Shown piece after piece: positions 15,303 to 25,608 of a stretch of 33,079 nucleotides of DNA; the first letter of the stretch is position 1, and each line of letters starts with the position of its first letter. Source of the DNA: Sulfuricella sp. (GTDB lineage: Bacteria > Pseudomonadota > Gammaproteobacteria > Burkholderiales > Sulfuricellaceae); assembly GCA_028714315.1 (NCBI GenBank), contig JAQTMN010000026.1, positions 1 to 33,079 of the forward strand, in the 5' to 3' direction. Below the pieces are notes generated by a model. It did not search any database. It was not told the origin of the DNA and saw only the letters and a program-made list of their open reading frames with translations. Position numbers and translations under genes: made by a program.

Positions 15303-16898
15303 ATGAAAGTCAATCTGCCGGTCAGCGGCGTCGAAAAACCGTTCAAGTCGGGCACCATCGTCACCAAAACCGATCTCAAGGGCACCATCACCTACGCCAA
15401 CGATGCGTTCATCGAGTTAAGCGGGTTCGCGCGCGAGGAACTCGTCGGCAGGAACCACAATATCGTGCGGCATCCCGACATGCCGCCCGCCGCGTTCGCC
15501 GATCTTTGGGCCACGGTGAAGCGCGGCGCGCCGTGGCGGGGCATCGTCAAGAACCGCTGCAAGAACGGCGACCATTACTGGGTGGACGCCTTCGTCGTGC
15601 CGATCCGCAAGAATCGCCAGGTGGTCGGCTTCATGTCGGTGCGCACGCCGCCCACACGGGAGGAGGTTGCCGCCGCGACGAATCTTTACGCCGAAATCAA
15701 GGCCGGCAGGGCAGCGCCGCCCAGGCCCGGCCTGGCCGACAAGCTGACCGTCAAGGCAAGCGTGCTGGCGCTGGTCGGCTTGATGAGCCTCGCGCTGATC
15801 GGCAGCGTGATGTTGGGGCAAGCCGGGATGCACTCGGAAAACATGGCGCTGGCGGCGACCGCGATCATCCTTGCGCTGGTGGCGAGCGGGGCGATGATCG
15901 GCGCCATGGGCCGCGGCTTCGGCCGGGCGCGCGAAATGTTCGAAAACATCGCCGAGGGCAACCTGCAAGGCAAGGCCGAAATCGGCAACCGCAGCGAATA
16001 CGGCGAGGTGCTGACTTCGCTCGCCTACATGCAGGTCCACCTCAAGGTGATCCTCGACGAGGTCGCGCTGGCGTCGTCCGTGATCGGCGCCCGCAGCCGC
16101 GAGCTGGAAGGCGAGGTGGACCAGGTTAGCGAACGCGTCCACGAACAGAACGATCAGGTGATGCAGGCTTCCGCCGCCATCGAGGAGATGAGCGTGTCCA
16201 GCCGCGAGGTGGCGGAGCATGCCAAGAACGCGGCGAGCGCGGCAAGCCGCACCCAGACGGCGGTAAAAGGCGGCAACGTGCAGATGGCGCAAAGCATGGC
16301 GGCCACGTCGCGCGTGGTGCGGGCGGTGGAGGAATCCGGCTCGACGATTTCCGAGCTCAACCAGTCGGTGCAGCGGATCGGCGAAGTCACCAACGTGATC
16401 AAGGAGATCGCCGACCAGACCAATCTCCTGGCGCTCAACGCCGCGATCGAAGCGGCGCGCGCCGGGGAGCAGGGGCGGGGCTTCGCGGTGGTGGCGGACG
16501 AGGTCAGGAAATTGGCCGAGCGAACCTCGAACAGCACCACGGACATCACCCGCATGGTTTGCGACATCAAGGACGCCACCGCCGCCGCGGTGGACTCCAT
16601 GCGGCAGGCCGCCCGCGAAGTGGAAGAGGGGCTGAAGCTGACCCGCGCCAGCAGCGACAGCCTGCAGGAGATCGACGCGGCCTCCGACCGGGTGACCGAC
16701 ATGGCGCGGCACATTGCCGAGGCCTCCGATCAGCAATCGATCGCCGGGGAGGAAATGGCGGGCAGCATGGCCCGGATTTCGGAACTGTCCGACGAGACCA
16801 ACCAGAGCATTCAGCAGGTGAATCTGGCCGCCGAGGAACTGGCGCGGGTGGCTGCGGATTTGCAGGCGCTGGTGGGGCATTTCGACGGCAGGGGTTGA
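15303..16898 (+). CDS. Aer-like PAS-domain methyl-accepting chemotaxis protein
   Basis: This 531-residue energy/redox taxis receptor has an N-terminal Aer-type PAS domain (about 15-115). [11 protein letters not shown] at 51-61 is the conserved stretch around the FAD pocket. Two membrane segments follow (about 152-172 and 181-203), with almost no periplasmic loop. A HAMP-like linker and the cytoplasmic signalling domain come next, with hairpin tip [20 protein letters not shown], then [24 protein letters not shown] 15303 is chosen from the CGAGG ribosome site and the Aer start; the open frame upstream crosses the promoter. The FNR-type box upstream suggests oxygen-dependent expression. No other che genes are nearby. 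Confidence 0.92.
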   Translation: MKVNLPVSGVEKPFKSGTIVTKTDLKGTITYANDAFIELSGFAREELVGRNHNIVRHPDMPPAAFADLWATVKRGAPWRGIVKNRCKNGDHYWVDAFVVPIRKNRQVVGFMSVRTPPTREEVAAATNLYAEIKAGRAAPPRPGLADKLTVKASVLALVGLMSLALIGSVMLGQAGMHSENMALAATAIILALVASGAMIGAMGRGFGRAREMFENIAEGNLQGKAEIGNRSEYGEVLTSLAYMQVHLKVILDEVALASSVIGARSRELEGEVDQVSERVHEQNDQVMQASAAIEEMSVSSREVAEHAKNAASAASRTQTAVKGGNVQMAQSMAATSRVVRAVEESGSTISELNQSVQRIGEVTNVIKEIADQTNLLALNAAIEAARAGEQGRGFAVVADEVRKLAERTSNSTTDITRMVCDIKDATAAAVDSMRQAAREVEEGLKLTRASSDSLQEIDAASDRVTDMARHIAEASDQQSIAGEEMAGSMARISELSDETNQSIQQVNLAAEELARVAADLQALVGHFDGRG

Positions 16899-16969
16899 TG
16901 CCATCGGCCGCCTTCTTGTGGGCATGGCTCTTGTGCCCTTTAGGGCGCAGCCGTACTCGCGAAACATGA

Positions 16970-17067
16970 GCGATCCGTGGGTCAGGCTTTAGCCTGACTG
17001 TACGGCTGAAGCCGTACCCACAACGGGTGCTGTTTCATGATTCTGGGTGGCGATTTGCCATGACCGT
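16970..17067. repeat. 98-bp inverted repeat, copy 1 (3' of nnr)
   Basis: It matches 20858-20955 in opposite orientation with 6 mismatches and no gaps. It contains the small hairpins CAGGCTTTAGCCTG and GTACGGCTGAAGCCGTAC. It starts 5 bases beyond the nnr stop codon when read in the direction of nnr transcription. Confidence 0.88.
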
Positions 17068-17072
17068 CAGAA

Positions 17073-18572
17073 TTACCCATACACCCACCGATTGAGCAGC
17101 GTCCTGGCCATATCCGTGACTTCCGTCGCGGTCAGCCCGATCGGGCCGGTGCCGCGCGCCACCAGTTCGTCCGCCGCCGCGCCGTGCAGGTAGACGGCGA
17201 GCAATAGCGCCTGCTGCGGCGTCAGGCGCTGGGCGATCAGCGCGGCGATCATGCCCGACAGCGCATCTCCCATCCCCGCGTTGGAAAGGCCGGGGTTGCC
17301 GGTGGGGTTGACGAACCATTCCCCGCTCGGCAGCGCGCAGATGCTGCCGGCGCCTTTCAACACCACCAGGCTGTTGCAGCGCTTTGCCAGCATCACCGCG
17401 CAGGCTACCCGTTCCTGCTGGATGTCGTGGGTGGTGCTCGCCATCAGGCGCGCCGCTTCGGCGGGATGGGGAGTGAGAATGGTGCCGCCGCGGCGCCCGT
17501 TCAGCAGCGCTTGCAGCTCCCCGTGGCCGGCGATCAGGTTGAGCGCGTCGGCGTCGAGCACCAGCGGCAGCTCGGTTTCCAGCGCGCGCTTGAGCAGCCG
17601 CGCCGCCGCGTCCGACTGGCCCAGCCCCGGCCCGACGGCCAGGCAGCTCAAATTTTCCAGTTCGAACAGTTTTTCCGTGCCGCACAGCATCAGTTCGGGC
17701 TGAATCAGGTCCACCCCCGGTGCGCCGTCATCCAGCAGCGCCGCATGGATTCGGCCCGCGCCAAGCTTGAGCGCCGCCCGCGCGGCGAGCAGCGCGGCGC
17801 CGGTCATCGAGGGCGCGCCGCCGAGAATGCCGACGCTGCCGAGCATGCCCTTGTGACTGTTGCGCGGACGCGGCTTGAGCGCGGCGGCCACACCGTCCTT
17901 TTCCAGCAGCCAGCCGCTCGGCTTCAGCAGGGCGGGGGCGTCGAGCCCCAGCGCATCGACGTGGATTTCGCCGCAATAGTCGGGGCCGTAGGCGGTGAAC
18001 AGGCCGGGCTTGAGCGCGATGAAGCTGAGGGTATGGCTGGCGCGTATCGCGGCGCGGAACGTCTGGCCGGTGTCGGCATCCAGCCCGCTCGGCACGTCCA
18101 GCGCCAGCACCGGCAGCTGCATGGCGTTGACCGCCCGGACCAGTTCAAGCGCGGCCCCTTCGAGATTGCGCGCGAGGCCGATGCCGAACAGGCCGTCGAT
18201 CGCCAGATCCCACTTTCCACCCGGCGGGATGGCGTCGAGCAGTTGGCCGCCCGCCGCGCGCCAGGCGTCGAGCGCCCGCGCCGCATCCGGCGGCAGCTTT
18301 GCGGGTTCGCCGGTAAAAACGACCGCGACCTTGAACCACCGCGCCTTGAGATGGCGCGCCGCCACCAGCGCGTCGCCGCCGTTGTTGCCCGGCCCGGCCA
18401 ATACCAGCGCCGAGGTCTTGCCGTCGAGCAGGCCGCACGCCAGTTCCGCTGCGGCCAGCCCGGCGCGCTCCATCAGGTCGGCGATGCCGCTGTTCAGCGC
18501 AATCCGCTCCAGCTGGCGGATTTCGTGAGTGAAGTAGACTGGCGGAAAGGGGGAAGAGGTGGACGATTTCAT
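17073..18572 (-). CDS. nnr: Bifunctional NAD(P)HX epimerase / ADP-dependent NAD(P)HX dehydratase
   Basis: This is a metabolite-repair enzyme of 499 residues. The N-terminal YjeF_N half (about 10-210) epimerises hydrated NAD(P)H; LVLAGPGNNGGDALVAARHL and ALDVPSGLDADTG are its signatures. The C-terminal ribokinase-like half (about 225-495) dehydrates S-NAD(P)HX with ADP; GSVGILGGAPSMTGAALLAA, TILTPHPAEAARL, VVLKGAGSI and GNPGLSNAGMGDALSG are visible. The start at 18572 gives MKSSTSSPFPPVYFTHEIRQ, as in relatives. The frame stays open up to 18881 but that part has no homology and overlaps the divergent regulator gene. It stands alone on its strand, and its 3' flank is the 98-bp repeat. Confidence 0.93.
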   Translation of the reverse strand: MKSSTSSPFPPVYFTHEIRQLERIALNSGIADLMERAGLAAAELACGLLDGKTSALVLAGPGNNGGDALVAARHLKARWFKVAVVFTGEPAKLPPDAARALDAWRAAGGQLLDAIPPGGKWDLAIDGLFGIGLARNLEGAALELVRAVNAMQLPVLALDVPSGLDADTGQTFRAAIRASHTLSFIALKPGLFTAYGPDYCGEIHVDALGLDAPALLKPSGWLLEKDGVAAALKPRPRNSHKGMLGSVGILGGAPSMTGAALLAARAALKLGAGRIHAALLDDGAPGVDLIQPELMLCGTEKLFELENLSCLAVGPGLGQSDAAARLLKRALETELPLVLDADALNLIAGHGELQALLNGRRGGTILTPHPAEAARLMASTTHDIQQERVACAVMLAKRCNSLVVLKGAGSICALPSGEWFVNPTGNPGLSNAGMGDALSGMIAALIAQRLTPQQALLLAVYLHGAAADELVARGTGPIGLTATEVTDMARTLLNRWVYG

Positions 18573-18763
18573 GGCAAACGGCGGTCGGGTTTGAGGAATG
18601 TCAACTACAAGTTTACCGATTTGTCCTACGATGGCAACATACCAGCAATTTTTCGTCGGCGGGTCGCCGACCCGGATATCCTGGCCCGGATTGCGGGACA
18701 GTTCCGGCTGCCTTTGTGAAACCGCGCCACGCCGCCGATTGCGGTCATGTCGTTTCGGCGCGC

Positions 18764-18792
18764 GTGACAAAGGGGCCGCGCTGAGCAACAAT
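18764..18792 (+). promoter_or_regulatory. Possible sigma70 promoter of the CheY-like/GGDEF operon
   Basis: GTGACA (18764-18769), 17 bases, AACAAT (18787-18792). It would start transcription near 18799, just before the GGAAAG ribosome site at 18803-18808. The 18573-18763 part of the divergent gap also holds a GTCGGCG/CGCCGAC hairpin near 18657. Confidence 0.4.
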
Positions 18793-18814
18793 AACACTGT
18801 CCGGAAAGATGAAT

Positions 18815-19195
18815 ATGACCCTGAGCAAAATTTTGTACGTGGAAGACGAACCGGACCTTCAGACGTTGACCAGGCTGGCACTGGAAATGGTCGGCGGCTT
18901 TACCGTAAAGGTCTGCGGCTCCGGCGCCGAGGCGCTGGAGCAGGCGCCCGCTTTTGCCCCCGACCTGCTCCTGCTCGATGTGGTCATGCCGGAAATGGAC
19001 GGCCCGGCAACGTTGCAAAGGCTGCGCGCCATTCCTGGGCTGGCGGCGACGCCGGCGATCTTCATGACCGGCGTGCAGCCGGACGAAATCGGGCATTTCA
19101 CTGCGCTGGGCGCAATCGGCGTGATCGCCAAGCCGTTCGATCCGGTGACCCTGGCCGACACCATCCGCAACCTCTGGGCGCAATATCATGACTAA
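18815..19195 (+). CDS. Single-domain (CheY-like) response regulator
   Basis: The 126-residue protein is a receiver domain without an output domain. The phosphorylation site is intact: acidic pair Glu10/Asp11 (YVEDEPD), acceptor Asp55 (LLLLDVVMPEMDG), Thr85 (IFMTG) and Lys106 (AKPFD). ATG 18815 is preferred over ATG 18809 because GGAAAG ends 6 bases before the former and touches the latter. Its stop overlaps the start of the next gene by 8 bases, so the two are translationally coupled. It probably exchanges phosphate with the Hpt domain of that partner (inference). Confidence 0.9.
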   Translation: MTLSKILYVEDEPDLQTLTRLALEMVGGFTVKVCGSGAEALEQAPAFAPDLLLLDVVMPEMDGPATLQRLRAIPGLAATPAIFMTGVQPDEIGHFTALGAIGVIAKPFDPVTLADTIRNLWAQYHD

Positions 19196-20858
19196 TAGCG
19201 CCGACCAGCTCAAGAAGGACCTCGATGCGTTGTGTCTGGTCTTTGCCGGCAAGCTGGCGGGGAAAATCAGCCGGATCGAGAACAGCTGGGCCGGCATCGA
19301 ACAGGGCAAATGGGACACGGAAGTTTTCCATGACCTTCACCGCCAGGTGCACAGCCTGGCCGGCGCCGGCGCCACCTTCGGCTTTTCCCGCCTGAGCGAC
19401 ACGGCGCGGACGCTGGAACGCCTCCTGCTGCAGGTGGCCGATGAGTCGGGCATGCCGTTGAGCGCGGAACAGCGCGAGCAGGTTGCAGCCAGCCTTGGGG
19501 CGATGGTCCAGGCTGCGCTGGAGCCGGACCAGGAACGCGGCGTCGGCGCGAGTCCGTCGCTTCCCGCCACACTTTCCCCCGATCCCATGGATACAGGTGG
19601 CCCGCGCCTGGTGTTCCTGGTCGATGGCGATATTTCGCCGGCGCATGGGCTGTCCCAGAAAATCAGTTATTTCGGCTACCAGGTGCAGGTTTTTTCCGGT
19701 CTGGAGGCCCTCAAAGCCGGCTTGGCGCAGGCGTGTCCGGCCGCGATCATCATGGATCACGCCGCCTTCCCCGGCGACGATACAGGCTGCGCCGACGCCG
19801 TGGCGGAGGTACGCCGTCTTTGCGCAATCCCGGTGCCGGTTTTGTTCGTGTCCAGCCGGAGCGATCTGCCGGCGCGGCTGGAGGCGGTGCGCGCCGGCTG
19901 CAGCGCCTATTTCACCAAGCCGGTGGACGTGGGCCGGGTGATCGACAAGCTCGACGCGCTGACCACGCGCCGGCCGCCGGAAGCCTACCGGGTGCTGGTG
20001 GTGGACGATTCCATTTCGCTGGGCGCATTTCACGCACACATCCTGGAATGCGCCGGGATGGAGACGCAGACCATCGACAATCCGATGCGGGCGCTGGACA
20101 AAATGACCGAGTTCAGGCCGGATCTGGTGCTGATGGACGTGTACATGCCCGAATGCAGCGGCCTGGAACTGGCGGCGGTCATCCGCCAGCAGGAGGAATT
20201 CGTCGGCATCCCGATCGTGTTCCTCTCGGTCGAGGACGATCTCGACCGGCAGCTCTTCGCCATGAAACTGGGCGGCGACGATTTCCTGCACAAGCCGATC
20301 CAGCCGGAACACCTGGTTTCGTCCGTGACCAGCCGGGTGGAGCGCTCCCGCGCGCTGCGTTCCCTGATGGTGCGCGACAGCCTGACCGGTTTGCTGAATC
20401 ACACCACCATCATGGAGCAGCTGGAAATCCAGGTGGGTCGCAGCCAGCGCCTGGGCGGCAGTCTTTCCTTCGCGATGCTCGACATCGACCACTTCAAGAT
20501 GGTGAACGATGCCTACGGCCATCCGGTCGGCGATCGCGTGCTCAAGAGCCTGTCGCGCCTGCTGCGGCAGCGCTTGCGCGAGACCGACTTCATTGGCCGT
20601 TACGGCGGTGAGGAATTCGCGGTGATCCTGAACGACACCGACGGGCCGGCGGCGGTCAAAGTGCTCGACCAGATTCGGGACGACTTCAGCCGCCTGCGCT
20701 ATCTGGCCGAGAGCGGGGAATTCAGCGTCACCCTGAGCTGCGGCGTCGCCGCTTTCCCGCTCTACGCCGACGCGGGCAAGCTCAACGACGCCGCCGACAA
20801 GGCGCTGTATGAAGCCAAACGCGCCGGGCGCAACCGGCTGGTGCTGGCGCCGGGCTAA
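19188..20858 (+). CDS. Hpt-REC-REC-GGDEF diguanylate cyclase
   Basis: This 556-residue cytoplasmic protein makes c-di-GMP under phosphorelay control. An N-terminal Hpt domain (about 1-115) carries His55 in VHSLAGAGATFGF. REC1 (about 140-255) is atypical: VDGD replaces the usual acidic pair, acceptor Asp190 is in IIMDHAAFP, and Lys244 is kept. REC2 (about 267-385) is canonical, with VVDDS, acceptor Asp317 in LMDVYMPECSG, and HKP. The GGDEF domain (about 388-556) has active GGEEF (473-477) and an inhibitory RxxD site (RETD, 464-467). It overlaps the CheY-like gene by 8 bases. The architecture resembles PleD with an added Hpt. The 98-bp repeat begins at its stop codon. Confidence 0.93.
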   Translation: MTNSADQLKKDLDALCLVFAGKLAGKISRIENSWAGIEQGKWDTEVFHDLHRQVHSLAGAGATFGFSRLSDTARTLERLLLQVADESGMPLSAEQREQVAASLGAMVQAALEPDQERGVGASPSLPATLSPDPMDTGGPRLVFLVDGDISPAHGLSQKISYFGYQVQVFSGLEALKAGLAQACPAAIIMDHAAFPGDDTGCADAVAEVRRLCAIPVPVLFVSSRSDLPARLEAVRAGCSAYFTKPVDVGRVIDKLDALTTRRPPEAYRVLVVDDSISLGAFHAHILECAGMETQTIDNPMRALDKMTEFRPDLVLMDVYMPECSGLELAAVIRQQEEFVGIPIVFLSVEDDLDRQLFAMKLGGDDFLHKPIQPEHLVSSVTSRVERSRALRSLMVRDSLTGLLNHTTIMEQLEIQVGRSQRLGGSLSFAMLDIDHFKMVNDAYGHPVGDRVLKSLSRLLRQRLRETDFIGRYGGEEFAVILNDTDGPAAVKVLDQIRDDFSRLRYLAESGEFSVTLSCGVAAFPLYADAGKLNDAADKALYEAKRAGRNRLVLAPG

Positions 20859-20955
20859 CGGTCATGGCGAATCGCCACCCCGAATCATGAAACGGCGTCC
20901 GTTGTGGGTACGGCTTCAGCCGTACAGTCAGGCTGAAGCCTGACCCACGGATCGC
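20858..20955. repeat. 98-bp inverted repeat, copy 2 (3' of the GGDEF gene)
   Basis: Reverse complement of 16970-17067 with about 94% identity. It starts at the last base of the GGDEF stop codon. Beyond it, 20956-21121 contains a small ACGAGCTGAAGCTCGT palindrome and a TATGAT element near 21079 before purL. Confidence 0.88.
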
Positions 20956-21121
20956 GCATCCTACTTCGTGAGTTTCACGCTTAAAGAACTCCGATCCACT
21001 ACGAGCTGAAGCTCGTGCGGAGAGGGGACGAGGCCTCGCTTCGCGAGTTTCGCCTTAAGCCTTCGCGGGTGTTTTCGGGTATGATTCGGCCTTTGATGTT
21101 TGCGATCAAGGGTTTTCTCTC

Positions 21122-24100
21122 ATGCTCAAACTGCGCGGCGGCAACGCCCTTTCTTCCTTCCGTCTCGACAAACTGATGCAGGGTCTGCGCGACGCCGCGC
21201 CCGCCGTTTCCCACGTCCATGCCGAATACTGGCATTTCGCCGCCGTCCGCCGCGAACTGGAAGCGTCGGAACGGGCGGTGCTGGAACAAATCCTGACCTA
21301 CGGCCCGGCGTCGATGGTGGAAGAGCCGCAGGGCGAACTGTTCCTGGTGGTGCCGCGCATCGGCACGATTTCGCCGTGGTCGTCGAAAGCGTCCGACATC
21401 GCCAGCCATTGCGGGCTGGAAGCCGTCGAGCGGCTGGAGCGCGGGGTAGCTTTCTACGTGCAAAAGCGCGATGGCGCACCGCTCGCGGCTGAGGAAAAAT
21501 CGGCGCTGCTGCCGCTGATCCACGACCGCATGACGGAAGCCGTGCTGGCCGATTTCGATTCCGCCGACAAGCTGTTCCGCCATTTCGAGCCGGCGCCTTT
21601 CGCCAGCGTGGATATTCTCGGCCAGGGCCAATCGGCGCTGGAAGCGGCCAACCGCGAAATGGGCCTGGCGCTGTCGCCGGACGAAATCGAATACCTGGTG
21701 GCCAACTTCAGCCGCGTCGGGCGCAACCCGACCGACGTCGAGCTGATGATGTTCGCCCAGGCCAATTCGGAGCACTGCCGCCACAAGATTTTCAACGCCG
21801 ACTGGGTGATCGACGGCGTGCCGCAGGCAAAATCGCTCTTCGCCATGATCCGCAACACCCACCAGCAAAGCCCGCGCGGCACGGTGGTCGCCTATTCCGA
21901 CAATTCCTCGATCATCGAAGGCTACACGGTCAAGCGCTTCCATCCGCGGGAAGGGCATGCCTACGGCTACGCCGAGGACAATGCCCAGATTCTGATGAAG
22001 GTGGAAACCCACAACCACCCCACCGCGATTTCTCCCTTCCCCGGCGCCGCGACCGGCTCGGGCGGCGAGATCCGCGACGAAGGTGCGACCGGGCGCGGCT
22101 CCAGGCCCAAGGCGGGGTTGACTGGGTTTTCGGTGTCCAATCTGAATATTCCTGGATGCGTTCAGCCCTGGGAATATTATCGCGATTCCGCAACGCCTCA
22201 CTCCTTTGGCAAGCCCAGCCGCATCGCTTCCGCCCTGCAGATCATGCTCGACGGCCCGATCGGCGGCGCGGCGTTCAACAACGAGTTCGGCCGCCCCAAC
22301 CTGGCCGGCTATTTCCGCACCTACGAGGAAGAAGTGGCGGGCGAGATGCGCGGCTACCACAAGCCGATCATGCTGGCCGGCGGCGTCGGCAACATCTCCG
22401 CCAGCCACGCCAATAAGCACCAGATCACCCCCGGCGCGCTGATCATCCAGCTCGGCGGACCGGCCATGCTGATCGGTCTGGGCGGCGGCGCGGCATCCAG
22501 CATGGATACCGGCGCCAACGCGGAGAACCTGGATTTCGATTCGGTGCAGCGCGGCAACCCGGAAATGGAGCGCCGCGCGCAGGAGGTGATCGACCGCTGC
22601 TGGCAGCTGGGCGACCAGAATCCGATCATCTCGATCCACGATGTCGGCGCGGGCGGCCTGTCCAACGCCTTGCCCGAACTGGTGAACGATTCGGGGCGCG
22701 GCGGGCGTTTCCACCTGCGCGCCATCCGCAACGAAGAGCCGGGCATGTCGCCGATGCAGATCTGGAGCAACGAAGCGCAGGAGCGTTACGTGCTCGCCAT
22801 CAAGCCGGAGGATTTCGCACAGTTCGAGGCGATTTGCCGGCGCGAGCGCTGCCTTTACGCCGTGGTCGGCGAGGCCACCGCCGAACAGCGGCTGGTGCTG
22901 GAAGACAGCTATTTCAACAACCGGCCGATCGACATGGACCTGGCGGTGCTGCTCGGCAAGCCGCCGAAGATGACGCGCAATGTCGCGCGCGTCGCGCGGG
23001 AATTGCCGGCTTTCGACGCCGCCGGGCTGGACCTCGACGAGGCGGCTTTCCGCGTGCTGCGCCTGCCGGCGGTGGCGGACAAGACGTTTTTGATTTCCAT
23101 CGGCGACCGCACCGTCGGCGGCATGACCGCGCGCGACCAGTTCGTCGGCCCGTGGCAGGTTCCGGTGGCCGACGTGGCGGTGAGCCTAGCCGGCTTCGAG
23201 GAGTATCGCGGCGAAGCCTTCGCCATGGGCGAGCGCACGCCGCTGGCGTTGATCGACCCGGCCGCTTCGGGGCGCATGGCGATCGGTGAGTCGATCACCA
23301 ACATCGCCGCCGCCAGCATTGCCCAAATCGGCGACATCAAGCTGTCCGCCAACTGGATGGCGCCCGCCGGCCACCCCGGCGAGGACGCCGCGCTGTATGA
23401 CACGGTGCGCGCGGTGGGCATGGAACTGTGTCCGGCGCTCGGCATCAGCATTCCGGTGGGCAAGGATTCGATGTCGATGAAAACGGTGTGGCAGGAGGAC
23501 GGCGGCAAGAAGGAAGTCACCGCGCCGTTGTCGCTGATCGTTTCCGCCTTCGCGCCGTGCGCCGATGCGCGCCTGACGCTGACTCCGCAATTGCGCACCG
23601 ACGCCGGCGAAACCGACCTGATCCTGATCGACCTCGGCCAAGGCAAAAATCGTCTCGGCGGCTCGGCGCTGGCACAGGTCTACAAACAGATCGGCAACCA
23701 GGCGCCGGACGTGGCGAGCGCCACGCAGCTCAAGGCGTTTTTCGACACCGTGCAGCAGCTCAATCGTGACGGCAAACTGCTGGCCTACCACGACCGCTCC
23801 GACGGCGGCCTGTTCGCCGTGCTGTGCGAGATGATGTTCGCCGGCCATTGCGGCGTGACGGTCGAGCTGGGCGAGTCGGGCAATATTTTCGCCGCGCTGT
23901 TCAGCGAGGAACTGGGCGCGGTGCTGCAAGCGAAGCGCGGCGACACCGCCGCGGTGACGGCAGCATTCCAGGCCGCCGGCCTGAGCGCCGAGCTGCGCGT
24001 GATCGGCACCTTGAACACGGAAGACCGCCTTGCCATCCGGTGCAATGGCACGGAAGCGTTCAGCCATTCCCGCATCGAACTGCAACGCGCCTGGTCCGAA

Positions 24101-25015
24101 ACCACCAGCCGGATGCAGGCGCTGCGCGACAATCCGCAATGCGCCGCGCAGGAATACGACCGCATCCTGGACGGCGGCGATCCCGGCTTGCACGCGGCGC
24201 TCGGCTTCGACCTCAACGACGACGTCGCCGCCCCGTACATCGCGACCGGCAAGCGTCCGCGCATGGCGATCCTGCGCGAGCAGGGCGTCAACGGCCAGGT
24301 GGAAATGGCCGCCGCCTTCGACCGCGCCGGCTTCGACGCGGTGGACGTGCACATGAGCGACATCATCGAAGGCCGGGTCGCGCTCAAGGATTTTCGCGGC
24401 TTCGCCGCCTGCGGCGGCTTCTCGTTCGGCGACGTGCTGGGCGCGGGGGAGGGCTGGGCCAAGTCGATCCTGTTCAACAGCCGCGCCCGCGACGAGTTCG
24501 AGGGGTTCTTCCGGCGCAGCGACACCTTCGCTCTCGGCGTGTGCAACGGCTGCCAGATGATGAGCAACCTGTATTCCATCATCCCCGGCGCTTCAAACTG
24601 GGCGCATTTCGTGCGCAACAAATCCGAGCAGTTCGAAGCGCGCTTCGTCATGGTGGAAGTGCCGCAAAGCCCGTCGCTGTTCCTCGACGGCATGGCCGGC
24701 AGCCGCATGCCCATCGTCGTGGCGCACGGCGAAGGCTACGCCGAATTCAGGAGTCCGCAGCAGATGCAGGCCGCCCAAGTCGCGCTGCGCTTCATCGACA
24801 ACCGCGGCAACCCAACCGAAACCTATCCGGCCAACTCCAATGGCTCGGCCCAAGGCATCACCGGCCTGACCACCCCGGACGGCCGCTTCACCATCATGAT
24901 GCCGCACCCCGAGCGCGTGTTCCGCGCGGTGCAGCATTCCTGGCACCCCGATGGGTGGCGCGAGGACGGACCGTGGATGCGGATGTTCAGGAATGCGCGG
25001 AAGTGGGTGGGGTAA
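21122..25015 (+). CDS. purL: Phosphoribosylformylglycinamidine synthase (FGAM synthase)
   Basis: This 1297-residue single-chain enzyme of purine synthesis converts FGAR, glutamine and ATP to FGAM. In order: an N-terminal PurS-like domain (about 1-150), the linker, and two AIR-synthase-like halves with [37 protein letters not shown] and [10 protein letters not shown]. The C-terminal class I glutaminase follows, with [16 protein letters not shown], nucleophile Cys in [10 protein letters not shown] and catalytic His/Glu in [11 protein letters not shown]. The length matches gammaproteobacterial and betaproteobacterial PurL. The ATG is set by the conserved [11 protein letters not shown] start. It stands alone, with repeats upstream and an AT-rich island downstream. 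Confidence 0.97.
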   Translation: MLKLRGGNALSSFRLDKLMQGLRDAAPAVSHVHAEYWHFAAVRRELEASERAVLEQILTYGPASMVEEPQGELFLVVPRIGTISPWSSKASDIASHCGLEAVERLERGVAFYVQKRDGAPLAAEEKSALLPLIHDRMTEAVLADFDSADKLFRHFEPAPFASVDILGQGQSALEAANREMGLALSPDEIEYLVANFSRVGRNPTDVELMMFAQANSEHCRHKIFNADWVIDGVPQAKSLFAMIRNTHQQSPRGTVVAYSDNSSIIEGYTVKRFHPREGHAYGYAEDNAQILMKVETHNHPTAISPFPGAATGSGGEIRDEGATGRGSRPKAGLTGFSVSNLNIPGCVQPWEYYRDSATPHSFGKPSRIASALQIMLDGPIGGAAFNNEFGRPNLAGYFRTYEEEVAGEMRGYHKPIMLAGGVGNISASHANKHQITPGALIIQLGGPAMLIGLGGGAASSMDTGANAENLDFDSVQRGNPEMERRAQEVIDRCWQLGDQNPIISIHDVGAGGLSNALPELVNDSGRGGRFHLRAIRNEEPGMSPMQIWSNEAQERYVLAIKPEDFAQFEAICRRERCLYAVVGEATAEQRLVLEDSYFNNRPIDMDLAVLLGKPPKMTRNVARVARELPAFDAAGLDLDEAAFRVLRLPAVADKTFLISIGDRTVGGMTARDQFVGPWQVPVADVAVSLAGFEEYRGEAFAMGERTPLALIDPAASGRMAIGESITNIAAASIAQIGDIKLSANWMAPAGHPGEDAALYDTVRAVGMELCPALGISIPVGKDSMSMKTVWQEDGGKKEVTAPLSLIVSAFAPCADARLTLTPQLRTDAGETDLILIDLGQGKNRLGGSALAQVYKQIGNQAPDVASATQLKAFFDTVQQLNRDGKLLAYHDRSDGGLFAVLCEMMFAGHCGVTVELGESGNIFAALFSEELGAVLQAKRGDTAAVTAAFQAAGLSAELRVIGTLNTEDRLAIRCNGTEAFSHSRIELQRAWSETTSRMQALRDNPQCAAQEYDRILDGGDPGLHAALGFDLNDDVAAPYIATGKRPRMAILREQGVNGQVEMAAAFDRAGFDAVDVHMSDIIEGRVALKDFRGFAACGGFSFGDVLGAGEGWAKSILFNSRARDEFEGFFRRSDTFALGVCNGCQMMSNLYSIIPGASNWAHFVRNKSEQFEARFVMVEVPQSPSLFLDGMAGSRMPIVVAHGEGYAEFRSPQQMQAAQVALRFIDNRGNPTETYPANSNGSAQGITGLTTPDGRFTIMMPHPERVFRAVQHSWHPDGWREDGPWMRMFRNARKWVG

Positions 25016-25021
25016 GATGAA

Positions 25022-25056
25022 GTTTGGCGACGGGGCGTTTTCTAACGCCGCCAAAC
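25022..25056 (+). terminator. Hairpin after purL
   Basis: GTTTGG and GGCGTT on the left pair with AACGCC and CCAAAC on the right, with a bulge. It starts 6 bases after the purL stop. There is no T-run, so intrinsic termination would be weak. The remaining 25057-25154 is AT-rich with nothing recognisable. Confidence 0.4.
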
Positions 25057-25154
25057 ACGGTTAGCTATATAAGTAACCTATTGAAAGCTATGCTCGCTTC
25101 GCTTTGGTAAGCAGGAGGTGATAAAGTGAGATAAGTGGCCCTATGATTATGATT

Positions 25155-25604
25155 CTATGGGTACTTTTTATCTCTGCCTTCTTCAATTGTTTCAAGCAAT
25201 TGGTCTGTTACAGTACGAATCCCTTTAATGATGTCGCCATGGTAGCTTTGGGGTGTAAATGTGGAAGCATCCGTATTTTGCAATGTTAGCCCCTTTTTAA
25301 ACCGTACCATCAAGCTTAAAGGGATATTCAGCATGTTAAGTGGTGCGCGTTGGAGTGTCCGGTTTATCCGACTTACTTGCCATATGAGTGAGTCACTAGT
25401 TTCAGAGTTAAAGCTGTCGGACGTGTGAAATACGATAGCCATACGCCCAACAGATTTGATTTCTTCGATGACACGATTAACTGCATCGCGGTTTTCTTTT
25501 CGGCGCTCTCGGGAGAGTGCCATTTTGTGTACGACAAACCAACCGGCTAGGACCAATCCCCAAGTAGCCGCATTTGCCCAATTGACCGCTGTTTCGCAGC
25601 CCAT
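25155..25604 (-). CDS. Hypothetical one-TM membrane protein of the AT-rich module
   Basis: The 149-residue protein has no recognised function. Residues 8-30 (NWANAATWGLVLAGWFVVHK) form one membrane segment near the N-terminus, followed by the basic stretch SRERRKENRD and a long cytoplasmic, mostly helical part. This layout is shared by many small unassigned bacterial proteins. It is the last gene of a minus-strand three-gene unit, starting 4 bases after the STAS-like gene ends, which suggests co-transcription. Its base composition is clearly lower in GC than purL next door. It could be the membrane-linked output of the module, but that is inference. Confidence 0.7.
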   Translation of the reverse strand: MGCETAVNWANAATWGLVLAGWFVVHKMALSRERRKENRDAVNRVIEEIKSVGRMAIVFHTSDSFNSETSDSLIWQVSRINRTLQRAPLNMLNIPLSLMVRFKKGLTLQNTDASTFTPQSYHGDIIKGIRTVTDQLLETIEEGRDKKYP

Positions 25605-25608
25605 CTGG

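Noticed and set aside
18573-18881. N-terminal extension of nnr
   Set aside because: The added 103 residues match nothing in the family and overlap the divergent regulator gene and its promoter.
21094-21110. TTGATGTTTGCGATCAA before purL as an FNR site
   Set aside because: The half-sites are 7 bases apart instead of 4, so it does not fit FNR.
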